Shown: in pieces, positions 33,901-45,900 of the stretch | How positions within the stretch are numbered: the stretch's first letter is position 1 | Layout of the letters: every line of letters starts with the position of its first letter | DNA from: Ypsolopha sequella | Lineage: Eukaryota; Arthropoda; Insecta; Lepidoptera; Ypsolophidae | Assembly (NCBI GenBank): GCA_934047225.1 | Contig: OW203993.1 | Span: 25,310,069 to 25,374,068, forward strand | DNA length: 64,000 nucleotides | Direction of reading: 5' to 3' | Made by a program: the position numbers and the translations under genes | The notes under the pieces: model-generated | The model's input: the letters and a program-made list of their open reading frames with translations, nothing else | Databases searched by the model: none | Told to the model about the DNA's origin: nothing

Positions 33901-36900
33901 CTTTAAAGTTGATGCCATCCCTTACATTGTTCTTGACAAAGAAAGTGACAGCATTCAAGAAAGTGACAGTTTCATTAAACTTAAAAACCCTTTCTGCAAC
34001 TGGCCGTAAAAGTTTTGGATCGGCTGGACGCACTAATTCTAATTTTCGGGCACAATTACACGGGATAACGCATTCATTATCCATCAAGCTGAAATCCTGA
34101 AAAGGATCATTTTGCGTAACGCACTCAATTGTCCTTCAGATCATAGGTTCCCCTGCTATCATGTTTTTTATTTAGTTTCAGTGGGCAAATAATATACTCA
34201 CAATGGTACCAAGTTGTCGCTGTGAACGGAACCCACAACTTTACCCAGTACAACTTTGCCCGCATTCTCTCCAACAGCCAGATCTGATATGGAGACGTGG
34301 ATATGGGAGGGAGATGAGTACTGGTCCAACATTTTCTTGTCTATGGACTGGAAAAAAAGGAGAAAATCTCTTGAGAATAGCACCATTTTTGTTTCGACAG
34401 ACATGGCATTTGCTAGACTAGTATCATAGACAAATTATAACCAGTGAAAGGATATTCCGATGCATATTTACCTGAAGTTATTTTTTCTATGAAAATATGG
34501 AAGCGGCTTTTTAAATTAATTTATTTGAAAAAAAAGAACCCGGGATTGCATAATTAATCGTATACATATAATTTGTCTACAGTTAGTTTTACTATGAAAA
34601 GTAAAGTTTAGTTTTACGGCTTAATAAATAATATATTTGAGAAAAATCCTTTCCATGTTAGCCAACACCTGAACTTTAGGTAAATATGCATTCGATTCTT
34701 TTTAGTCCTGGACCTGGCTGCAGTCCTGTAGGGGAAGACGCGTATGGAGAAATTTTTTCAGGAATCTTTAGTGGGTGTCTTAGTAAGTATTGTGGGTTGG
34801 GGTGGATTTCCGTCACCTGGTACATTTTCCAGCTATGACGTCATATTTTTTTTTTCTGAAATCTTGATGTTTGTTATCATATGAAAAGGCTGAGCTGATT
34901 ATAAAAATGTACCACATCATAAGACTTCAGCTACTCATTTTCTATATAGAAACAGGCTGAAGGAATTTTTGTGAAATATACGTCAACTTACTCTTAATAT
35001 CCTCAAATACAACCTCAAGTATTTACAAAGTTCATTTCATGAAAATTCCTGTCATTTCAGCACTGATTCTGTATGGAAAACTTCATGAAAGTTATTTTGA
35101 AAATATTAACGTTTATATTCCTAATTATTTTTTGCTCTTTCATGACGTTAGAAATGAGAATATTATGAGTCATTAGAGGTATTTCACAAAAAATCCTTCA
35201 ACCGTTTCCTGCATGGAGATGCCCAAACTTGGTATTAATGAAATATATTTTTGTTTTTTTAGAAAACGCGTGGCTAAAATATCATGTTTTACATTTTTAC
35301 AATTACATGAAGCCGTTTTATTTGATACCCCACAAGATGTTTCAGAAAAAGAAAGTCCATATAAAACAATGATGAGCTGGAAAATGCATCAGGTGACGGA
35401 AATCCATCCGGACCCACAAAACTTACTAAGACACCCACTAAACATTCCTGAAAAAAAAATCTCGATACGCGTCTTCCCCTACAGGACCGCAGCCAGGTCC
35501 GGATTATTTGTCAGGAGCCTTTGGTCCCAACGAGTCACACCGAAACCAGTCACAGTGTAACTCGTTGGGACAAAAAATAATAAAATGTGCCAACCAGTCA
35601 CACTGTTACTCGATAGGACAACTTTTTCTTTTTCGTCCCAACGAGTTACACCCCCAAAACAAGAGTCTAACTCGTTGGGTTTAAAATCTGTCACATGTTG
35701 ACAATTTTTTTCTTTCCAACGAGTAACACTGTTACCTAAAGCAAGTAGGCAATAACGATCCAAGGCGGAGTAATATTTTCCGATCAAATTCACCGAAAGG
35801 TTAGACCTATAGTGTTGAGTGAGTCACAATAACAACTTGGCATAGTTTGGTTTCTCAAATTGTTTATACGCTTGGAAAAACTTACCCCGCGTTCCGAAAT
35901 AGAATTATTTCGCTAAAATCGATTACGAATGAATGAGGTGAATGGCTAATAATCCATGAGTGAAGCAAATGCGTTCATTCGTTCGTATGACTTTCATGGC
36001 TCATGCGACGGAGGTGAGGCGATGTGAGCGTTGAACGGAATGGAATGTCAAAAATTGTTTTCGCTCCATTATTTCAGCAGTTCAGATCAGACAAACCATA
36101 GTATATGTTTTATTCGGCCATGAGAGAAACAAATAAAAAGTCGTGTGGAACTTTTCGTCGAAAAGGAAGAATTTATATGTATATATATTTTTTCGTCGCT
36201 ATCTGAGTCTACGTTAAAGAACAGTGCTACAAACTCTTCTTGTTCCATCACGAATCACGGCACTTTGACGAAATAAAATCAAATAATCGTATTGTATTCT
36301 GTAATAAGAGGTTATGGTTAAGATGTATCTTTTTTAATGCGGTCCGAATCATAAGCTATCTTTCACATCGTTTGCTAGCTCACAAATTAAGGACCAGTCA
36401 TCGCTCACACTTTAATTCATTCATAGCTTTTATCTATGTAATTCTATTACGGACCGCAGGGCTACACAAAAGGGGCCGAGGTGGATTAGCAGGTCCAATT
36501 GTAATTAAAGCTAAATTATTTATGCAAAAATTATGGCTTAGTCAGTTAGACTGGGATAGCTCTCTACCAGAACATTTGAAAGTAGAGAGGCTAAGCTTAC
36601 TTCGTGACTTAATCATGGTAGAACCTATGTACATTGATAGAGATTAGCACATTGCGGAGGCAGTCTCGATGCGATTGCGATGCAATCAGCGTTTGGATAT
36701 TGCCTTTATTTGAAAGCAACACATTTAAACAAAGTTTATATTACCTTAATATCCTCTGACAATCTCCTTTTGGCAACACCATCTCATTCATCGTCCTTCA
36801 TAACAACTTAGCATAGTTTAGTTTCTCAAATTGTTTATACGCTTGGACAAACCTACACAAAAGGGGCCGAGGTGGCGTCGGAGCAGTCAGGGAACACATA

Positions 36901-39900
36901 ATTTGTCGATCACGGAATCGCGAAATTTTTTATCTATATTTGTACCTGAAATACAGTAATAAGACTCACCACCTATCACACTATAACCGTCGGTGAAACG
37001 GGGGTGTACAAGTTTGTACTATAACTCACGGTGGAGTAGGCTATTGGGGTAATTGATGCATCTTATGAGTAACGAGGTGATTCGCAAAGAATCAAGGTCA
37101 CCGACGTAACCCATAGCATAAGGTGAAGTATGTTTGTATGTAAATACTTTATTGCACAAAATAATTTACAATGCACAAATGCGAACTTAATGCTAATTAG
37201 CATTCTCTGTCAGTTAACCTTTGGTGATGTGGAAAGTTTTCAAGGGCCTTGCCAGATAAGTTGATTAGTATAAGCAATTCGACCAAGAAATCATATTGTC
37301 ATAGATACTATATACTACGTGTAACAGAAAGGTGTAACCATATTGAAAGAGCTTATTCAGTCAATGGTATAGAACAACGTTGTATAATATGAAGTGGCAC
37401 TGGGCTAGTCATATCTGTCGACGAACTGATAGGGGAAAAAAGTTCTCAAAGAACTGACGATGCCCGCTAGCTCGGTTGTATTGGCTGGATAAGGATGGCT
37501 ACGGAAAGAAAAATGTGGCGTACCCTTAGAGGCCTATGTCCAGCACTGGACAAATATGGACTGCATTGGACTCGGAAACACCTCTCAAAACCCCTCGGGG
37601 ATTTAGTTGCGACGATAAAAAAGCCCCTGCCTCCTACCTGCACCATTTGCTGCAACTTCTTCGCCTTGATCTTGCCTCTAGTTCTGATCAGTTCGGAGAC
37701 CTTCCTCAAGTACTCTTGCAGTCTCTTCATCTCGTCACGCGGCACGTCCCACGTGGGGTCGAGTAAACAGGCGCGCGAGAACGAGTCTAGCGCTGTGCTG
37801 TATTGCTCGTCGTATTTTAACGCCTGGAAAGATTACATATTTGACCTATATATGTATAAAACTATATATTTGATTACTTAGATAAAATATCTCTGAGGAA
37901 GTTATGTAGCTTCCATTGTGTTGTTTATAAACTGTTTTTATATTTATATAATGTAAAAAATTAAACCATAAGATGAGCATTGTCATAGACTAAGTAATAC
38001 TACAGATAGTTCCCATACATCAATTTGTAGCCACAAAACCGGCTAAGTGCTAGTCGGACTCGCGCACGAAGGGTTCCTTACCATTATCTATAATAATACA
38101 GATCGCGCCAAACTTCTAGTACGCTCGGAAGTTGCTCTCCCCAAGAACGGCCCATACATTTTGTTCCTGCTGATGCGAATCGCCCCGTGTTTAGAGGGGA
38201 CTAAAAGTTTGGCGCGATCTGTACTCGTTAACTTGTAAAGCTTACTTAGCTGTGATAGTTTTATTTTTAATTTCGTTATGTAAACTACTGCCGTGATTTT
38301 TTTCACGTCTCCAAATACAATCGTTTCACTGGCAGGGGGAAGACACTTGACTCTAACAAAAATTAAAACTTTTAAGCTTAATATTTCGCAAACGGAATCC
38401 TGGATCGAAAAATAGCCTTCTCACACCCCCAATATTTTTGAATTACCTATCCAACGACCGACACCCTACACTAGGGGATAGACGAGAAAAAAAAATCATC
38501 CCCACTTTACGTGTAGGGGAGGTACCCTAAAAAAAAACTTTTTCAAAAGTTTACTGTACCACTTTATCGGCATGATAAATATGTATACCCATGTCAAATT
38601 ACAGCTCTCTAGTACTAATAGTCTCTAAGCTAAGCCGCGGAAAGACAGACAGACGGACATGGCGAAACTATAAGGGTTCCTTGTTGTTGACTACGGAACC
38701 CTAAAAAAGGTGTTAAGTTCTAACGAAATTTAGATGGCATTGCTAAATCCTCTAACGAATACGATGCTAAAAAAGACCGATTGGTGACGCTAGTGGCACA
38801 GCGATGTCACGTAACATAAAAATAATTCCCACTCCGGTAATAGATGGCGCTGAAATATTCACTGTTAATGTTGCCAACTTAGTGCCATCTAGTTTTCCTA
38901 AGCAAAGCTATTAGAGCCACGTGTTTACTTGGTAGCCATGAGTTTACTTGCAGCCAATTAAACTCACTCACTTGGCGACACCTAGTGTTGTAAGGGCGCG
39001 TAATAAATTTGCTACGCCTTGATGTATGGGAGTTGTCGGTCTATACGTAGTATTACTTAGTCTATGGCATTGTAAATAATACCTGTTTAAAGTAGGGCCA
39101 CTGAGTGATGGCACTTATGACATCTGCATTTAGTGATGAGGTACATTTCAAATTTCGGTTAAAAATGAAAATCAAGTGTGAGTTTACTCAACATTAGACA
39201 CGTCATTCAACGTTCAACATAATGATACAAAAGGAAAATGTGCCAAAACCAGTGGCGTAGCTATCGGAGGGCTATGCGGTGTAGTGCCCCGGGGCCCCCA
39301 AGAGATGTTTAAATATCTAAATCGAAAAAAGTATTTTGCTGTCATTTATTTAAGTTTAGTTTAACTTCGTCATCGTTTTGTTTTTAATACCAGAAACTTT
39401 TAACAAAAAAAAATCTTTGTTTCTATACGAATTCTATTGCAAAATAAAACAACATTCAAATCGAAAAATAGTAACTGAAACAAGTAATACATCACTATCA
39501 ACAATGAAGTATTACATTTTTTAATTCACACTTGCTTATAAATAATTACGATACTTTATAGGCATTTAAACGTCATAGGCGCCATCACTCAGTGGCTCTA
39601 CTGTAACATGTAACTAGCAAGGGGAGACTGGAGTCTACAACACAGTTTTTACTAACGTAGAATCCAGGGTTCAATTAATCCAATTAATGGTGTCGATTCG
39701 GTGTAGCACATCTTAACTTATTTGACAGGACTAAACTTAATTTAAGCGTTCTGTCCTTGTCTTTTCGATAAATAAAGAAAAAGACTGGTCGCTTAAAATA
39801 AGGTTGGTCCTGTCAAATTACGCCGAATCGACACAACTGTCAATTATACTTTTTGAGATTTTGTTGCGTGAATAATTTTAATGCATGTTATTATTTTTAT

Positions 39901-42900
39901 TTGACAATTTATCACGTAATTTTTTAATTGTAATTTTATAATGGCTTTGCACTAATTTAGTTTTCAATAAATAAATTTTGATTTTTGATTTGATTTGATT
40001 AAAAAAAAACTTTTTGGTCATAATGGGATTTCGCCTAAAAACCCTCCAATTGTAAAATACTCGTAATAAATTAAATTATCCCGAAATCGCGAGTTTTCTA
40101 TGCGGCCCGCTTCCACTGAGCAGGGATAGACAAGTGTAAAATAAAAGCGTTGGAACAGGACAGATTTCTCTGAATACCCTAGCCTTAAGGCCCAGTATCA
40201 AGCTAAACTTCCGCCCTCCACCACAGCTTTTGTTTTTGAATTGTCTATCCTGCTCTAATCAACTGCCGCGCACTCAAAACTTCAATTATTTTGATTTTGC
40301 GGCTTTATTAAGACAAGTTCTTATTAAAAATTATTTCAGCTGTCTTAAGTAATGTAGAAAAAATTCACGAATTTCGAGATTTACAGCTTTTAAAATACAT
40401 TATGTTAATATAATATTTTTTATAAAATACCGTTTAAAGGCCTTTTTACTTTTTATATGTTATATTGCACATATATAAATACTTAATTAAATGGTTTTAA
40501 GAGCTAGATTTCGACCCCTTAGTGGGGTCGTCATCTGGCTAAAAGATTTTTTTTTTTAAATTACACTCGATTTTCTATTCGCCTGATGACGATCCCACTG
40601 AGGGGTCGAAATATAGCGCTTAAAACCATTTAATTAAGTATTTATATTTATGTGCAAAATAACATAAAAAAAATTAAAAATACATGTCATTAACGACATT
40701 TTAAGATTTTTTTTACCACTCTATAAAATGAAGAATAAGAATAAAAACAATCGCTGTACATTTTTATAGTAACATCAGAAAAAAAAAAGAAATTTCAAGA
40801 AAACTCTCGAATAGCATTGTCGTATTTAATTAGAGACATAACAATGATAAAACATATTTCAGAATCATAATAAAACATCAAATTACATTATAAAAAAAAA
40901 ACAGTTTTCAGATACGATTTTCTACACCACGCAAAAATGTTTTCTATGCCTGGCTGTTGATTAGAGCGAGAAGGACAGTTACAAAATAATAGCGCTCGAG
41001 CAGTACTTGTTTTCACGAAGCGCTGACCCTTAAGGGGGAATATCGTCAAAATCCACACTTTTTGAAGTGATTTATCTGCTGTTCAAAAAAAGTTAAATAA
41101 ATTAGTATAACAATTTTGGTTATTTTTTTCTAGATTTTGGACTATCAGAAACGCGATTGGAGGAATTTCACTCGATAGAAATAATTATCGAAATGAGGTC
41201 TAAATTTACACTTTTTTTGATATTCTGACAAATTGGGACAGCATACAGACTTCAAAAATATTTATTTAGATGGGTTTTAACAATACCTAAATTACTGGTT
41301 ATGGATATTTTCATAGCTATTTTAGTTGATTTTGTATTAATTTAAAACCGACTTTTTGTAATTTTTCCCCGATTCCGTCCCTCTCGCACTGCGGGTTTTC
41401 CGCCTGAAGTAACGGGGACCTTTGCACGGATGATATATCACCTTAAAGAGAGGCCATTTCTTACCACGCCGTTATTGAAGTACAAGTCTGACTGTCCTCT
41501 CGCGACTGGATCCAAGGCCGCCTGCTTATACGCGCCCATACTGGCCTTGAGCGTGGCCGGGTCTTGTTGCACCAAGAAGTACCGGCACAGGTGAGCATTG
41601 CCAAGTACAGACCAGGAAAGGCCGTCTGATGGATCCTGGAATAGGGGTTTTTTGTTACTCACACACATAAACATATGCACGCGACATGAATCCCCGAGGG
41701 GGTGTCAGAGGTGTTCCCAAGTGTGAACTGTGATATGCAAGTCACAGTACAGTGTTCCTAGACACATTTCATAAGGTATTGCAACCGGGCTAGCTAGCGG
41801 GAGCAGATTAAAAGATGGATAATAAGGAAGGAGAAAAAGATCAGGTTCATAAAAGTATTTACAAAAAGACAGCACTGGCCTCGATTTAGTTCTAGGTGAG
41901 CGCAAGCTCAAGTGGCACAGCGTCCAGATACTTCCGTCAATTGTCGTAGATAGTGGTCGAAGGTAGATCAGGATAGGAGAGGAGAGTAGGAAGATAGTAG
42001 TCCAAAGGGAAACTGCAGTTTTTCTATTTCATCAGTTACAAAGTTTTATCAGTAACAATAAAGCCGATTCTGAAGGCTTTAATTTTAGTTTAAGTGCTGT
42101 CAAAACTTAAATTTTGCCAAACTAATTTAGCTTTTGTTCCTAACATTTAAGAACTATTTCGCAATGAAGAAAATTTAGTTTTGATAGCACTAAAACTAAA
42201 ATTAAAGCCTTCAGAATCGGCTTTATTATGGTAATAATAATTATTATTAAACTTCAGATATTTGAAATTTTTTTTAATCGGCAAGCATTTCTTTCGAAAA
42301 TTCTCCCAAGCAGTCATTCTTTTGTTTTAGTTTTACGAAAAGAGAAAAATTTGAATTTAGATTTAAAAAGTTACATGTGGCTTCGAGTGCCAGCAAATTC
42401 AAAAGAGGTTATCGAAAAATAAGGATCAAGAAGTATTACAAATATTGCAATACTACAGTATTATTTGTGTTGGTTTACCTGAGAGACTGCCTCCTTGGCT
42501 AGTTCGACACTGGTCTCTATAGCTTGCCTGTGTTCCCCCGGGTTAGTGTTGGCGCGACTTGCGTCCTGTCGTAACACTATGGATAGACATCGAAGTGCCA
42601 CCCTGTTCCGTTCCTGAAATTTTATATTCTGCTAAGTAATGACGGAAAAATATTTGACTACACATGTATATACTGCCAACTTGCTAAACAAGGACAGACG
42701 AGTGGCAAGTGCTTCTCTCACTCGGCTCGTTTTTCGCTTGAATATGCTTAGTGGAACATGTACAAAGCAAATATTGACAGAAAACCGTTAATCGATGAAC
42801 AGTAAAGCCATTTGGTACACGGGTACTTTGGGTTAAAACAATCATTTTGAATGGAAGTTCTTAAAAATATTCCCCTTAGGGGGGAATTAATGACGTCATC

Positions 42901-45900
42901 AATTTTCCAAATCCTATCGAGTGTGGTATCAAATAAAAGAGCTTTATGAGCGGGTTCCAAAAATATATTACACCATTACATTTCAGCCACCTGTTTTCTA
43001 AAAATCTAAGAAATATTTTCAGAAACATACCAAGTTTGGGCTCCTCCAGGTAGGAGACGGCTTCGTAAATTTTTATGAAACGTACGCCAAATGTCTTCTA
43101 AAATACTCATATCAAACCTCAAAAAGGCGATTTTAAAAATAATAACGTTTACTATTTTTTTTATATTAAAAAGTTTGTGATTCAGAATTTTTTTGGAAAT
43201 TGACTTTGTTTTTTTCGAAATCCCATCAAGTGTGGTATCAAATAAAAGAGCTTCATGAGCCGGTTCCAAAAATATATTACACCATTACATTTCGGCCACC
43301 TGTTTTCTAAAGTTTTCTAAGTTTGAATAACTGTATAATAATATAATTTACATAAAAGTACAGCTTTACAGAAATCTATTACGCTATACATTTCAATTAT
43401 TTTAATAAATATTAAATTATCATTTAATTATAAACATTAAAACATAATAATAATTCAAAATACAATTACACAATAACAAATACAATTAGGATTAGGTTAT
43501 ACAACTCTTTCTTGCATCTTTCTCATATAACTCCAAGCATTAACGATAAACATCCATCAATCTGTCAGCAAAAATATCACAATTTGGTTTTGCTGTCTCT
43601 GTAATCTGTATAATACAAAATATTTACCTGCTTCAAAGCACCCTCAAAACTGCTCTTAGCATCTTTTATATTCAAATTCTTCCAATAGCATTCCCCCAGT
43701 TCATTCCAAGCATCCACTAATCGGGGATTTAGCTTCACAGCTTTACTGAGGCACTGGGACGCTCGAGGATCATACTTGGTATTAATGTTATAGGTACGGC
43801 CTTTACAATAAAGGTACTGCGCTCGATTTGCAATGGGTATTTCATTTTCTGTAACAATTTGTGTTTCATTGTTTTATTCATTGTTCATATATTTTTCATT
43901 GTTCTTCTTAGCAAGACTAATCGAATGGGCGGAGGTAGGCATGTATTTATATATGTAACCTATTACTATGTAGTATATAGGATGGGATTTGGTCGGCCGC
44001 CTGGATTCGTGCTGGGGGCTCGGTTGGTGATCATTGAACCTTGTTCCTGGTCCCTGGCCGGGTCTCCGGTATGGGTTCGGGCGGTTGATTGGATTTCACC
44101 TTGTATAATAATATTTTACCTATAATTTTAATCGTATATATATTGCTACATAAATTAAATAAACATTTAATCTAAGTAGTTCATGTACATTTATTATTTT
44201 ATTACATATATTTTTATAAGATTAAAATTTGACTTGTGAAACGTGTATTATATATACCTACCTTGCAAAATAAACTTTTTGAATTTGAATTTGAATTTCA
44301 TATACAAGGTGACTCTTTGATCATCGTCCAAATTCATAAGTGGCTTGGTAAGTGATCAGTATCATGCATTGGTGAAATTCGTAAAATGAAATTTCGACTC
44401 CCCATAGTGATTCACTCGGGACTGGAACTGAATTTATATGGGAAGCCGAAATTTCATTATACGAATTTCTCAAAAATTGTTACTGATCCAAGATACTGAT
44501 CACTTATCAAGCCTCCAGTGTGAATTTGGACGATGATCAAAAAGTCACCTTGTATAGTTCAAATTTTGTTGAACAATATTGGGAGAATATTATTCAGGGC
44601 CAAAAATTGCCTCTTTTTGAATGTCCGAGCAAGCAAAGATAAATAAAAAATCAAGGGGATTGCAGTGGCAAATTGCAAATTCAGCGTATCAATCAATAAT
44701 TCTCGACTAGGTGGTCACAGGATTTTGCGGAACAATCATGGATATGATTTATTTTGAAGAGTTGTAGAGTGATCCTCCAGTGTGAAATATGTCGATCTGG
44801 ATTCATCATTAATTATTTAAACAACAGATATGCGATTCGCGACATGTTTCGATTTCTTTCTGAATTCGTTTTCAAACTAGCGAGTGTTTGTCGACAGCAG
44901 ACGCAATCTCTGCAAAAAATTCGAACATACTGCGTATCGCCAGATAATTTCATGTACGTCTATCCAGTGGCGTGCATAGAACTTTTTTCCGGAAAAGCAA
45001 CCAGAAGGTCAAGTTTGACAATAAAAAAAATATGAAAAAATTTAAATAACACTTTGAAAAAAAAAACTTGATATGAAAAGGTTCACTCTAAGGTAGACAA
45101 TGGTATCGATTCGGCATAATACGTCTTAACTTATTTGACAGAACTAACCTTATTTTAAGCATCCTGTCTTTTTCTTTCTTTATCGAAAAGACAAGGACAG
45201 AACGCTTAAATTAAGTTTAGTCCTGTCAAATAAGTTAAGATGTGCTTCACCGAATCGGTACCAGTGTCTACCCTGGCGTCATATAAACTTTTTTTTTTCA
45301 AAGTGTTATTAAAAAAATTTCATATTTTTTTTATTGTCAAACTTGGCCTTCTGATTGCTTTTCCAGAAAAAAGTTCTATGCACGCCACTGCGTCTATCCA
45401 TTGTGTAAATAATTCGCTCTGTCTGCTCTCATTGGTTGCATCTTCGAGAAATACCGCATAATACGGCTTTTTTGTTTAGGATGATCGCATTCTATTTGAA
45501 AAGCTCAAAAACTGAGTGCAAGCACACCCTCCCGCAGCGACCAATCGCGCTAAGTCTCACTAACCATGACCAACATGATGATGTTGAAGTAGGACCCTTG
45601 CTGGGCATAGGCAGATGGTCGGCTCTCTATTTGGAGCTATTCCATCCAATTCCCATTGCTTGAAGCTTTGGTATCCTAATGTCCCAGGGGCCTTCCCTCC
45701 TCATATCTCATCAATGACCAACATAGTGAAGGTGGGGACACTCTTCAATCCATAAAAATAAACCTACCTTTATCTATGATTGTTCAAACAATCCTTCAAT
45801 GATTATTTTATAACAAAACAGATAGAATAAATGAACAGACTAGGCAGTATGGCTTAGTTCCTTAGCCTTTCCCTGACGGGATAAAATAAACCAAAAAAAA

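Noticed and set aside
35479..35793. 104-aa protein with VTRWD repeats
   Set aside because: Explained by the clustered DNA motif; no splice or start signals.
36240..36647. 135-aa host gene
   Set aside because: The C-terminal half is a BEL/Pao pol fragment and the N-terminal half is TIR-element DNA.
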